Positions 43,824 to 52,372 of a stretch of DNA of 64,000 nt are shown piece after piece. The stretch's first letter is position 1. Each line of letters begins with the position of its first letter. This stretch comes from Luteimonas deserti (GTDB lineage: Bacteria > Pseudomonadota > Gammaproteobacteria > Xanthomonadales > Xanthomonadaceae), in NCBI RefSeq assembly GCF_013425765.1, contig NZ_JACCJZ010000017.1, positions 62,001 through 126,000 on the forward strand, given 5' to 3'. A program made the translations under genes and the position numbers. The notes under the pieces are model-generated. The model made no database searches. It was not told where the DNA came from and saw nothing but the letters and a program-made list of their open reading frames with translations.

Positions 43824-44344
43824 CTGGCGGGCGGGAGTAGGTCGCCGCTCCGGGTGTTCGATCGGATGCAGGTGCTATCGAGGTGCGCTCTCTTCATGCG
43901 ATAAGCCGTGGTGAGGAAGACCTTTCCCGATGCAGTCCGCGGCTCGCCCAAAGCGCTGCCATCGGCCTCTGACGGAGTACGCGGAGCGTTCACCCTTACT
44001 CCCACATCTCTCCCTGGGGAAAGGCGCTCTGGCGCCGCCACCCCCGCTCTTCCCCGATCCCCCGGGAGACGGGTTGGGGATGAGGGTCGATCTTCGCGAA
44101 TTGCGCACCGAGGTCGCTGCCCCGGTTTTTGAGCCCCTCCCAACAAGAGAGACGGGCTCAACGCTGCTCGCCATTCTCCGTGAACCACCTGAAATCCAGC
44201 GTCCCCTCCGAGCAACGGAGTAGAACCCCAGCGTCCGCACGCCCAGCTCGCACGTATTCACTGCATCTTGCGACCCGATGCACGACTGTCTGCGATGCAG
44301 CGCGCAATTGTTGACGCGCTGCCCCGACATACGAGAGACCCACC
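43824..44344. repeat. Non-coding tract with a candidate extragenic repeat (about 44005-44095)
   Basis: No gene is supported. The core 44005-44095 has the pyrimidine-rich CTCTCCCTGGGGAAAGG arm and a CCCGGGAGACGGGTTGGGGA arm. This resembles the abundant palindromic CTCTCCC/GGGAGAG extragenic elements of xanthomonad genomes. A six-bp hairpin (44131-44136 with 44154-44159) lies after it. The copy number in this genome cannot be judged from one window. Confidence 0.4.
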
Positions 44345-44785
44345 ATGCACCCACTCCCCGTAGTCGTGGCGCAGCCGCACAGGCCGCTGCACCCCCTGCA
44401 CCTGTTGCTGGTCACCAGCGCACTTCCCCTGTTCCTCGGCGCGTTGATCGCCGACATTACCTACGCGATGAGCTATCAGATCCAGTGGACCAACTTCGCG
44501 TCATGGCTGGTCGCCGGGGCACTGGTGTTTGCGGTGCCGGCACTCGTCTGGGCGCTCGTGTCGCTGATCACACCGTCCGCGCGAATCCGCTCGCGCTACA
44601 TCTATGTGGGGTTGCTCGCGCTGACCTGTCTGCTCGGCTTCCTCAATTCACTCGTCCATGCAATGGACGCTTGGCAGAAGATGCCGCAGGCGCTGATGTG
44701 GTCGGTGCTGTGTGTGGTGTCGATCGCCGCGACACTGTGGTTCGCGCTTGGCGGCACCTTGCGCCGTCGGGAGGTGGTGGCATGA
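44345..44785 (+). CDS. DUF2231 membrane protein
   Basis: The 146-residue protein has four membrane helices (about 21-42, 52-75, 85-108, 115-138). HPLHLLLVTSALPLFLGALIADI is the DUF2231 pattern, with His residues near the membrane edge that could bind heme or metal. DUF2231 proteins often accompany periplasmic dehydrogenases or cytochromes. The ATG of the downstream sorbosone-type dehydrogenase overlaps its stop by four bases (ATGA), so the two are coupled; a role as membrane partner or electron acceptor is inferred from this only. Confidence 0.75.
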   Translation: MHPLPVVVAQPHRPLHPLHLLLVTSALPLFLGALIADITYAMSYQIQWTNFASWLVAGALVFAVPALVWALVSLITPSARIRSRYIYVGLLALTCLLGFLNSLVHAMDAWQKMPQALMWSVLCVVSIAATLWFALGGTLRRREVVA

Positions 44786-46191
44786 AGCGCTGTGATTCCC
44801 TGAGGTCGAAGGCGGCGCCGCTGGCACGCGCTCTGGTGCCTGCGCTCGCGCTGGCGCTCGCCGCCTGCGGCGGCACGCCGGCTGAAACCTATGTCGGCAC
44901 GGCGCCCGACCTGCCCAAGCCGCAGCGCGGCCTGCTGCCGGTGCTCAAGGTCTCGACCCCGACCGAGTGGGGCGACCGGCGCCCGCAGGTGCCCGAGGGC
45001 TACACGATCGAAGCCATCGCCGACAACCTGCTGATCCCGCGGCAGATGCTGGTGCTGCCCAACGGCGACATCCTGATCGCCGAAGGTCGCGGCGGCCGTG
45101 CGCCCAAGCTGACGCCCAAGGACGTGATCGCCGGCGTGATCAAGGCGCGCGGCAATACCCAGGTCGAGAGCGGCGACCGTCTGACCCTGCTGCGCGATGG
45201 CGATGGCGACGGCACCTACGAGGGCCGCTCGGTGTTCGCCGACAACCTAGATGCACCGTACGGACTGGCCTATGCGGACGGGGCGATCTATGTCGCCACG
45301 CAGGACGCGTTGCTGCGCTTCACCTATGCCGAGGGCGCGGTGAATGCGTCCGGCCCGCCCGAGCAGGTCACCTGGCTGCCCGCGGCCATCAACCACCACT
45401 GGACCAAGGCGCTCACCATCAGCGCCGATGGCCGCTACCTGTATGTCGGCATCGGCTCGGACAGCAACATCACCGAGCGTGGTCTCGCGGTGGAGGAAAA
45501 CCGCGCGCAGGTTTGGCAGGTGGATGCACAGACCGGGTTCCACCGGGTGTTCGCCACCGGTCTGCGCAATCCGACCGCCCTGGCCATGCACCCGGGCATG
45601 GACCAGCTCTGGGCAGTGGTCAACGAGCGCGACGAGATCGGCCCGGAACTGGTGCCCGACTATCTCACCAGCGTGCGGCCCGGCGGCTTCTACGGCTGGC
45701 CCTACAGCTACTGGGGTCAGAACATCGATGACCGTGTGCGCCCGCAGAAGCCGGAGAAGGTGGCGGCGGCGATCACCCCCGACTACGCGCTGGGATCGCA
45801 CGTGGCGGCCCTCGGCCTCGCGTTCTCGACCCCGGCGATGGGCGCGCAGTTCGCCGACGGCGTGTTCGTCGGGCAGCACGGCAGCTGGAACCGCGATCCG
45901 CCGGTGGGCTACAAGGTGTCGTTCGTCCCGTTCCGCGATGGACGCCCGTCCGGCGAGGCGATCGACTCCGCCACCGGCTTCCTCGGCGAGGACGGCAAGG
46001 CCCGCGGGCGTCCGGTGGGGGTGACCGTCGATCCGCGCGGCGCCCTGCTGGTGGCCGACGATCTGTCGAACACCATCTGGCGCATCACGCCGGCACGCGG
46101 CACCGCTTCGACTGTGCCCACGCCCGCTGCCGCCTCTGCGGATCGCCCGCCCGATGCGCCTGCCACCGCGGGCGCGCCGCCCGCAGGTTGA
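44782..46191 (+). CDS. PQQ-type sugar (L-sorbosone-like) dehydrogenase lipoprotein
   Basis: The 469-residue lipoprotein has lipobox LAAC (Cys29) and a six-bladed propeller of the soluble glucose/sorbosone dehydrogenase family. Recognisable pieces are LLIPRQMLVLPNGDILIAEG, NLDAPYGLAYADGAIYVATQDALLRF, NHHWTKALTISADGRYLYVGIGS, ATGLRNPTALAMHP and ADDLSNTIWRI. Such enzymes oxidise sugars or aldehydes in the periplasm with PQQ and Ca2+. The C-terminal 30 residues are low complexity (Pro/Ala). No PQQ biosynthesis genes are in the window. Coupled to the DUF2231 gene. Confidence 0.85.
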   Translation: MKRCDSLRSKAAPLARALVPALALALAACGGTPAETYVGTAPDLPKPQRGLLPVLKVSTPTEWGDRRPQVPEGYTIEAIADNLLIPRQMLVLPNGDILIAEGRGGRAPKLTPKDVIAGVIKARGNTQVESGDRLTLLRDGDGDGTYEGRSVFADNLDAPYGLAYADGAIYVATQDALLRFTYAEGAVNASGPPEQVTWLPAAINHHWTKALTISADGRYLYVGIGSDSNITERGLAVEENRAQVWQVDAQTGFHRVFATGLRNPTALAMHPGMDQLWAVVNERDEIGPELVPDYLTSVRPGGFYGWPYSYWGQNIDDRVRPQKPEKVAAAITPDYALGSHVAALGLAFSTPAMGAQFADGVFVGQHGSWNRDPPVGYKVSFVPFRDGRPSGEAIDSATGFLGEDGKARGRPVGVTVDPRGALLVADDLSNTIWRITPARGTASTVPTPAAASADRPPDAPATAGAPPAG

Positions 46192-46211
46192 CGGGCGCGC
46201 GGTAGGGAGAA

Positions 46212-46236
46212 GGACGGGCCGAGAGGCCCGTCCCGC
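46212..46236. terminator. Hairpin between convergent genes
   Basis: Perfect 9-bp stem (46212-46220 with 46225-46233) with a GAGA tetraloop, placed between the convergent dehydrogenase and AraC genes; poor U tract. Confidence 0.55.
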
Positions 46237-46375
46237 CTTCCGACCGGCCAACGGACGAATCCGCCGGCCGGGTCGGGATCGCGCTGCGGTACGTGACGCG
46301 CCGGGCTGGCGCAGCGGCGCAGGTGATGGCCACGCACGCGCCCGGCCCGCGCCCCGCGCTGCGTGCGACGGCTGC

Positions 46376-47257
46376 TCAGGCCATCCCTGCGGTGATCACT
46401 GCGCGGGCATCCGCCACGGGGGTCACGCCGAACATGCGGCCGTACTCGCGGGTGAACTGGGGCACGCTCTCGTAGCCGACGCTGTAGGCCGCGCTGCTGG
46501 CGCTCAGGCCCTGGACCCGCATCAGCTTTCTGGCTTCGATCAGGCGCAGCCGCTTCTGGAACTGCAGCGGCGACAGCGAGGTGATGCGCTTGAAGTGCAG
46601 GTGGAAGGCCGAGGCGCTCATGCCCGCCTCGGCGGCGAGATGTTCGACCGGCAAGGGCCGCGCGAAGTCGCGGCGCAGCCGCTTCACCGCGCGCGCGATG
46701 CGCTCGACGTGGCCGCCGGGCCAGCCGAGGCGGCGGATCGCGTCGCCGTGGCGGCCTGCGAGCAGCCAGTAGTGCAGTTCGCGTACGCCTTGTGCCCGGA
46801 GTACGGGCAGGGCCCGGGGCTGGTCGAGCAGGCGCATCAGGCGCAGCGCGGCGTCGGCGACGTCGTCCTCCGTGGGCGATACACGCACCGGTGGGTGCAG
46901 ATCGTCCGGCGCGGGTTCCATCTGTGCGACCAGGTCGGCGATCACCGCGGGGTCCAGTTCCAGTGCCAGCGAGTAGTACGGCGCGGCCGCGCTCGCCCGG
47001 GTGATGCGACTGGTGGTGGGAATGTCGGCAGTGATCAGCAGGCTGTCGCCGGCGGCGAAATCGAAATCCTGCGGGCCCATGCTCACGCGCTTGGCGCCCT
47101 GGCGCACTAGGCAGACCATGGGTCGCAGCACGTCGTGCACGAGGTCGCTGGGTGCGGTGGCACGCACGATGGCCAGGCCCGGTATGGCGGTGGCCACGGG
47201 ACTGCCCGCCGGATTGAGGTCGGCGTGGCGGCGGATGGCTTCGAGCAAGGCGTCCAT
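46376..47257 (-). CDS. AraC-family transcriptional regulator
   Basis: The 293-residue protein has an N-terminal AraC_N-type effector domain (1-180) and two C-terminal helix-turn-helix motifs (190-285): PLPVEHLAAEAGMSASAFHLHFKRITSLSPLQFQ, then SSAAYSVGYESVPQFTREYGRMFG. This subfamily commonly sits divergent to an SDR or aldo-keto gene which it controls. Here the SDR starts 138 bp away on the opposite strand, so it is the likely regulator of the SDR (and perhaps of the FNT gene). Confidence 0.9.
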   Translation of the reverse strand: MDALLEAIRRHADLNPAGSPVATAIPGLAIVRATAPSDLVHDVLRPMVCLVRQGAKRVSMGPQDFDFAAGDSLLITADIPTTSRITRASAAAPYYSLALELDPAVIADLVAQMEPAPDDLHPPVRVSPTEDDVADAALRLMRLLDQPRALPVLRAQGVRELHYWLLAGRHGDAIRRLGWPGGHVERIARAVKRLRRDFARPLPVEHLAAEAGMSASAFHLHFKRITSLSPLQFQKRLRLIEARKLMRVQGLSASSAAYSVGYESVPQFTREYGRMFGVTPVADARAVITAGMA

Positions 47258-47394
47258 GCGCCAAGACTAGCCCGGGAGCCGGGTTCGGGGCGGCGCGCTG
47301 GAGGATCGGGCAAGCGATCGCGAGGTTCCGGCAACGGTGGGCTCCGTGGCTGCGGGACCCTGTCTCCCGTCCTCACAGCCCGATGGAGTTGCCC

Positions 47395-48150
47395 ATGACC
47401 ACCCTCACCCTGATCACCGGCGCGAGCCGCGGCCTCGGCCGCAACACCGCCGTCGCGGTCGCACGCGGCGGCGGCGACGTCGTGCTCACCTACCGCAACA
47501 ATGCCGACGAGGCACGTGCGGTGGTCACGGAGATCGAAGCGCTGGGGCGCAAGGCCCTCGCGCTGCAGCTCGATACCGGCGAGGTGGGCGCGTTCGACGG
47601 GTTCGTCGAACGCCTGCGCAACGGGCTGCGTGACGTCTGGCAGCGCGACCGGTTCGACCACCTGGTCAACAACGCCGGCCACGGCGACATGGCGCCCATC
47701 GCGGGGACCACCGTGGCGCAGTTCGACCGGCTGGTGGACGTGCACTTCAAAGGGGTGTTCTTCCTCACCCAGGCGCTGCTGCCGCTCATCGCGGACGGGG
47801 GGCGCATCGTCAACCTCTCGAGCGGGCTCACCCGTTTCGCCTATCCGGGTTATGCCGCGTATGCGGCCGCCAAGGCGGCGGTGGAAGTGCTCACCGTGTA
47901 CATGGCCAAGGAGTTCGGCGCACGCGGGATCGTGGTGAACACCGTGGCGCCGGGCGCCATCGAGACCGATTTCGGGGGCGGCGCGGTGCGCGACGACGCC
48001 GAGATCAATGCCCACATCGCCGGCATCACCGCGCTGGGCCGGGTGGGCGTGGCCGACGACATCGGTCCGATGATCGCCGCGTTGCTGGGCGAGGCGAACC
48101 GCTGGGTCAATGCGCAACGCATCGAGGTTTCGGGCGGCCAGGCCATCTGA
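47395..48150 (+). CDS. Short-chain dehydrogenase/reductase (SDR)
   Basis: The 251-residue classical SDR has cofactor motif TGASRGLG (TLITGASRGLGRNTA), NNAG in LVNNAGHGD, catalytic Ser in VNLSSGL and YxxxK in YAAYAAAK. It ends with IEVSGGQAI. NADPH is likely from the Arg after GAS, but not certain. The start is ATG 47395; an ATG four codons earlier would leave no ribosome site, while GGAG at 47385-47388 fits 47395. It is 12 bp from the convergent FNT gene. A decayed copy lies at 43343-43823. The substrate is unknown. Confidence 0.92.
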   Translation: MTTLTLITGASRGLGRNTAVAVARGGGDVVLTYRNNADEARAVVTEIEALGRKALALQLDTGEVGAFDGFVERLRNGLRDVWQRDRFDHLVNNAGHGDMAPIAGTTVAQFDRLVDVHFKGVFFLTQALLPLIADGGRIVNLSSGLTRFAYPGYAAYAAAKAAVEVLTVYMAKEFGARGIVVNTVAPGAIETDFGGGAVRDDAEINAHIAGITALGRVGVADDIGPMIAALLGEANRWVNAQRIEVSGGQAI

Positions 48151-48162
48151 CCCGCCAGGCAG

Positions 48163-48972
48163 TCACTTCTTGCGCAGATGGATCGCCCAGTAGGCGAGGC
48201 CGAGACCGCCCCCGCCGATGATGTTGCCGAGGGTCGCCCAGACGAGATTGGCCCCGGCGCTGCTCCAGGACAGCGCACCTGGAAGTTCAGCGCCGGTGGC
48301 GGCCTGGGCGAGCAGGCCGAGCGGCAGCAGCGACATGTTGGCGATCGAATGCTCCAGCCCCAGCGCGACGAAGGCCGCGATGGGCGGCACGATCACCGCG
48401 ACCTTGTCTACGGCCGACTGCGCGCCGGCCGCCATCCAGACCGCCAGACACACCAGCACGTTGGCGAGGATGCCGCTGGCGACAATCGCAGCCGCGGGCT
48501 TGCCGGCCTTGTCCGCGGCCAGCTCGATGGCCGACGCCGCCACCGCGCCATCGTCGCCCGTATGCACGCCCGCGCCGATGGCGAGCAGCACCAGCAGCAC
48601 GGCACCGACGAGGTTGGCGACCCAGACCACGCTCCAGGCGCGCGCCAGCGCGCCCAGGCCGATGCGCCGCTGCGCGAGCGGTGCGGTCATCAGCGTATTG
48701 CCGGTGAAGAGTTCCGCCCCGGCAAGCAGCACCAGGATCAGACCGAGCGAGAAGCCCACGCCGGCCGCGGCCTGGGCGATGCCGACGGGCAGGCCGTCCG
48801 CACCGGCGCCGAGCAGCACCGCCGCCAGGCTGCCGAAACCGATGTAGGCGCCGGCCAGTACGCCGAGTCCGGTCATGCGTCCGATGGGCAGGCCGGCCTT
48901 GTCGACGCAGGTGTCGGACAGGGCGGCGGCGATCGCGTCCGGGGTGGACATGACGGGAGAGTCGTCGGCCAT
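48163..48972 (-). CDS. Formate/nitrite transporter (FNT) family protein
   Basis: The 269-residue, six-helix FNT channel protein has family signatures GAYIGFGS (TM1 end), AGAELFTGNTLM (TM2 broken helix) and the second-half GLEHSIANMSLLPLG containing the central-pore His/Asn. Members pass formate, nitrite, hydrosulfide or lactate as the protonated acid. The start could be ATG 48972 or the ATG seven codons later. The gene converges on the SDR gene. A C-terminal remnant lies at 43058-43340. No pyruvate formate lyase or nitrite reductase is near, so the substrate is open. Confidence 0.9.
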   Translation of the reverse strand: MADDSPVMSTPDAIAAALSDTCVDKAGLPIGRMTGLGVLAGAYIGFGSLAAVLLGAGADGLPVGIAQAAAGVGFSLGLILVLLAGAELFTGNTLMTAPLAQRRIGLGALARAWSVVWVANLVGAVLLVLLAIGAGVHTGDDGAVAASAIELAADKAGKPAAAIVASGILANVLVCLAVWMAAGAQSAVDKVAVIVPPIAAFVALGLEHSIANMSLLPLGLLAQAATGAELPGALSWSSAGANLVWATLGNIIGGGGLGLAYWAIHLRKK

Positions 48973-49161
48973 CGGCGTGCATCCAGTCGGCGGAGCGTCC
49001 AGCTATACGGCATGCGCGGTGAAGCGTGCGCCGACCCGTGCAGCGCGGGCGCAGCGGACACGCCCCTCGGTGGCCACGTGCGCACGTGATCCGATTCCTG
49101 CGCCGTCGCGGTGGCAGGCCGGGTGCAGGCGTCTGTGCCTGCGTCACCGCGCCGGCGCTGC

Positions 49162-49569
49162 TCAGCCGTGCGCGGCCCCAGGTAGCCTCGCGGTCACCTT
49201 GATCTCGAAATCGAATCCCGACAGCCAGGTCACGCCGACCACGGTGGCGGTCGGAAACGGCGCCTGGCCCCAGTAGTCCGGCACCACCGTGCTCCACACC
49301 TGCTCGAAGCGCGTGGCCGGGTCGACCATGAACACGGTCACGTCGACCACATCGTCGAAGCTGCAACCCGCTGCAGCGAGGACCGCATCGAGGTTGGCGA
49401 ACGCGAGGCGCACCTGCTGTTCGAGATCGGGTTCGGGCGAACCGTCCTCCCGGCTGCCCACCTGGCCGGAGACGAACAGAAAGCCGCCGGCGCGCACCGC
49501 GGGCGAATAGCGATGGCGCTCGTACAGCGCGTGGCGGCCGGCGGGGAATACGGCGTCGCGTGCGGTCAT
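49162..49569 (-). CDS. RidA family protein
   Basis: The 135-residue protein is of the YjgF/YER057c/UK114 (Rid) family, trimeric with clefts between subunits. Archetypal RidA hydrolyses reactive enamine/imine intermediates. Visible are FLFVSGQVG, EQQVRLAFANLDAVLAAAG, VVDVTVFMVDPA and a C-terminal VTWLSGFDFEIKVTARL. The Arg of the RidA catalytic site (normally in a C-terminal R-x-x-V-x-V/ E pattern) is not clearly there, so it may belong to a Rid subfamily other than RidA proper. AGGAG precedes its ATG (49569). It is divergent from a LysR gene, sharing a palindromic operator. Confidence 0.88.
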   Translation of the reverse strand: MTARDAVFPAGRHALYERHRYSPAVRAGGFLFVSGQVGSREDGSPEPDLEQQVRLAFANLDAVLAAAGCSFDDVVDVTVFMVDPATRFEQVWSTVVPDYWGQAPFPTATVVGVTWLSGFDFEIKVTARLPGAAHG

Positions 49570-49656
49570 GACGATCTCCTGCGGGGTCGGGGTGACCCTG
49601 GGGCGCCAGTCTGTGCCGGGCGCGGCCCCGGATAAATCCGCGGCATCGACCAGGTC

Positions 49657-49675
49657 TGTTCGTAGAATCCGAACA
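49657..49675. promoter_or_regulatory. LysR-type operator candidate
   Basis: TGTTCG (49657-49662), seven bases, CGAACA (49670-49675): a perfect 6-bp inverted repeat containing a T-N11-A core (T49660 and A49672), the known LysR-type box. It lies in the 127-bp gap between the RidA and LysR genes, with TAGAAT (49663-49668) inside it as a possible -10 of the LysR gene. Confidence 0.7.
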
Positions 49676-49696
49676 ATCGTCGCCTGCGGAGTGCCG

Positions 49697-50620
49697 ATGG
49701 ACCGATTCGATGCAATGCAGGCCTTCGCCCGTGTGGTGGAGGCAGGCAGCTTCACGCGCGCGGCCGAGACCCTGCACGTGAGCCGCGCCACAGTGACCCA
49801 GCTGGTGCAGCAACTGGAGGCGCGCCTGCGGGTGAAGCTGCTCCATCGCACCACCCGCCAGGTGAGGGTGACCGAGGACGGCGCTGCGTACTACGCGCGG
49901 GTACTGCGCCTGCTGGGGGACATGGAGGATGCCGAGACCAGCCTCTCGGGTGCGTCGGCCACGCCGCGCGGGCGACTGCGGGTGGACGTGCCGGCCCCGT
50001 TCGCACGCACGATCCTGGTGCCGGCGCTGCCTGCATTCCATGCGCGTTTCCCGGAGATCCGCCTCGATCTCGGGGTCAGTGACCGACGGGTGGACCTGAT
50101 CGGCGACAACGTGGACTGTGTGGTCCGCGGCGGCACCATCACCGATCTGTCTCTGGTCGCGCGCCACGTCGGCGATCTTGCGCTGGGTGTCTACGCCGCG
50201 CCGGCCTACCTGCAGCGGATGGGCACACCGGCCCATCCGCGTGAACTCGACGACAGTCATCACCGCATCGTCGGGTTCCTGTGGGGCCGCAGTGGACGCA
50301 CGGTGAGCTTTCCGATGCATCGCGGCGACGAGCAGGTGCACGCGCACGGCCGGTACGTGGTGGCGCTGGACGATGGCAATGCCTATCTCGCAGCGGGTCT
50401 CGCCGGTCTCGGTGTGCTGTGGCTGCCGGACTACATGGCGGCCGCCCATGTCGCGGCCGACGAGCTGGTGCCGCTGTTCGAGGACTGGCGGATGGCGCCG
50501 ATGCCGCTGTCGGTGGCGTATCCGCCCAGCCGCCACGTCAGCGCGAAGCTCCGCGCGTTCATCGACTGGATCGCCGAGCTGGTGGCGGTGCACGCACCGG
50601 TGATGCCGCCCCGGCCTTGA
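49697..50620 (+). CDS. LysR-family transcriptional regulator
   Basis: The 307-residue protein has an N-terminal winged helix (MQAFARVVEAGSFTRAAETLHVSRATVTQLVQQLEARLRVKLLHRTTRQVRVTEDG region) and a periplasmic-binding-like effector domain (90-295). It is closest in style to the group that often regulates a neighbouring oxidoreductase or Rid gene. It is transcribed divergently from the RidA-family gene and likely controls it and itself through the palindrome between them. ATG 49697 starts three codons before the usual FDAMQAF. Confidence 0.92.
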   Translation: MDRFDAMQAFARVVEAGSFTRAAETLHVSRATVTQLVQQLEARLRVKLLHRTTRQVRVTEDGAAYYARVLRLLGDMEDAETSLSGASATPRGRLRVDVPAPFARTILVPALPAFHARFPEIRLDLGVSDRRVDLIGDNVDCVVRGGTITDLSLVARHVGDLALGVYAAPAYLQRMGTPAHPRELDDSHHRIVGFLWGRSGRTVSFPMHRGDEQVHAHGRYVVALDDGNAYLAAGLAGLGVLWLPDYMAAAHVAADELVPLFEDWRMAPMPLSVAYPPSRHVSAKLRAFIDWIAELVAVHAPVMPPRP

Positions 50621-50683
50621 GCGCACGCGTGCGGGTCGCGCGGCGCGGGTGCATGATGCAGGCCCGCCTCCGGACCCGCGCCC

Positions 50684-52372
50684 ATGGCACTCGCCGACGA
50701 CCGCCGTCACCAGATGTTTCCGGTGCTCGATGCTGCCCAGGTGGCCAGTGCATGCCGCTTCGCCAGCGGACCGCCGCGCCGCTTCGCCGCCGGCGAGGTG
50801 ATGTTCGACGTCGGCGACTGCGATGCCCCGGTGTGGCTGGTGCTCGATGGCGCGATCGACGTCACGCGTCGCGACGGGCTCGGACACGAAAAGCCGATCA
50901 CCCGTCAGGGCATCGGCCAGTTCACCGGCGAGGTGAGCCAGCTGGCCGGGCGTGCCTCGCTGGCCGCGGGGCACGCGTCGGCGGACGGCTGCACCGCGTT
51001 GCCGATCGATGCGGCGCATCTGCGCGCGCTGGTGGTGGGCGCCGCGGAACTCGGCGAGATCGTGATGCGCGCGCTGATCCTGCGCCGCGTGGGGCTGATC
51101 GAGGGCGACGCATCCGGCTCGGTCCTGGTCGGTACGCCGGGGGATGCGCAGGTGACCGGCCTGCAGGGCTTCCTCACCCGCAACGGGTATCCGAACACGC
51201 TGGTGGACGCGGACAGCGACGAAGGCCGCGAGATCGTCGAACGTCTCGGCATCCTGGCGGCCGACCTGCCGCTGATGGTCTGCCCCAATGGCGCCGTGCT
51301 GAAGCGACCGGGCACCGCGGAAGCGGCCGCCTGCCTCGGCATGACGCCCGAGCTCGATCCCGAGGCCGTGCACGATGTGGCCATCGTGGGCGCCGGGCCG
51401 GCCGGACTCGCGGCGGCCGTGTATGCCGCCTCCGAGGGGCTGTCGGTGCTGGTGCTGGACCAGCGGGCGATCGGCGGACAGGCCGGCGCGTCGGCGCGGA
51501 TCGAGAACTACCTCGGGTTTCCGACCGGCATCTCGGGCCAGGCGCTGGCCGGCCGTGCCTACAACCAGGCGCTCAAGTTCGGCGCCGAGCTGGCGATCCC
51601 GCTCGAAGTCGAACGCCTGGTCTGCGCCGGCGACGGGGACCGCGCGCCGCATGCCCTGCAGCTCACCTCGGGTCAACGCGTGCGTGCACGCACCGTCGTG
51701 ATCGCCTCCGGCGCACGCTACCGGCGACCGGATATCGAGAACCTGCGGCTCTTCGAGGGGGCCGGCGTCTCGTACTGGGTGTCGCCGATCGAGGCGCGCC
51801 TGTGCGCGGGCGAAGAGGTCGCCCTGGTCGGTGGCGGCAATTCGGCCGGGCAGGCGGTGGTGTTCCTGGCGCCGAAGGTGAAGACCCTGCATCTGGTGGT
51901 GCGCGGCGCGGGGCTGGAGGCCTCGATGTCGCGTTATCTGATCGACCGCATCGCCGCGCTGCCGAACGTCGTGCTGCACACGCGCACCGAGCTGGTGGCG
52001 CTGGAGGGCGACGTCGAGCGGGGCCTGGTCGGCGGGCGCTACCGAAATCGCGACACCGGCGAGGAGCATCCCTGCGATCTGCGGCACGTGTTCCTGTTCG
52101 TCGGCGCCGATCCCAATACCGGCTGGCTCCAGGACTGCGTCGCCCTCGATGGCGGTGGCTTCGTGACCACGGGCGCCGACGGTGCCGGGCCCGGGCGCAG
52201 CACGTCGCTCGAGACCAGTCGGCCGGGCCTATTCGCGATCGGCGACGTGCGTGCGGGTTCGGTGAAGCGCGTGGCCGCGGCGGTGGGCGAGGGCGCCGCG
52301 GTGGTCGCGCAGATCCATGCACATCTGGCCGCGGACGCCGCGACTGCGCAGGCGGTCGAGGCGACCCCCTGA
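50684..52372 (+). CDS. Cyclic-nucleotide-binding domain / thioredoxin-reductase-like fusion
   Basis: The 562-residue, three-part protein has residues 1-130 as a cyclic-nucleotide-binding (cNMP) beta-roll, 140-220 as a thioredoxin/glutaredoxin-like module (VDADSDEGREIVERLGI, LPLMVCPNGAVLKRP) without CxxC, and 230-555 as a thioredoxin-reductase-like flavoprotein. FAD motif is GAGPAG (236-241) and the NADPH motif is LVGGGNSAG. The reductase redox motif, normally C-x-x-C after GVSY, reads WVSP (365-368), so classical thioredoxin reduction is impossible. LFAIGDVRAG near the end binds FAD. ATG 50684 is near the start of the cNMP fold. Its partner and signal are unknown. Confidence 0.85.
   Translation: MALADDRRHQMFPVLDAAQVASACRFASGPPRRFAAGEVMFDVGDCDAPVWLVLDGAIDVTRRDGLGHEKPITRQGIGQFTGEVSQLAGRASLAAGHASADGCTALPIDAAHLRALVVGAAELGEIVMRALILRRVGLIEGDASGSVLVGTPGDAQVTGLQGFLTRNGYPNTLVDADSDEGREIVERLGILAADLPLMVCPNGAVLKRPGTAEAAACLGMTPELDPEAVHDVAIVGAGPAGLAAAVYAASEGLSVLVLDQRAIGGQAGASARIENYLGFPTGISGQALAGRAYNQALKFGAELAIPLEVERLVCAGDGDRAPHALQLTSGQRVRARTVVIASGARYRRPDIENLRLFEGAGVSYWVSPIEARLCAGEEVALVGGGNSAGQAVVFLAPKVKTLHLVVRGAGLEASMSRYLIDRIAALPNVVLHTRTELVALEGDVERGLVGGRYRNRDTGEEHPCDLRHVFLFVGADPNTGWLQDCVALDGGGFVTTGADGAGPGRSTSLETSRPGLFAIGDVRAGSVKRVAAAVGEGAAVVAQIHAHLAADAATAQAVEATP

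Noticed and set aside
48287-52087. 1266-codon open frame on the minus strand
   Set aside because: It spans antisense to LysR and the flavoprotein and runs in the wrong frame through the FNT gene; low-complexity translation.
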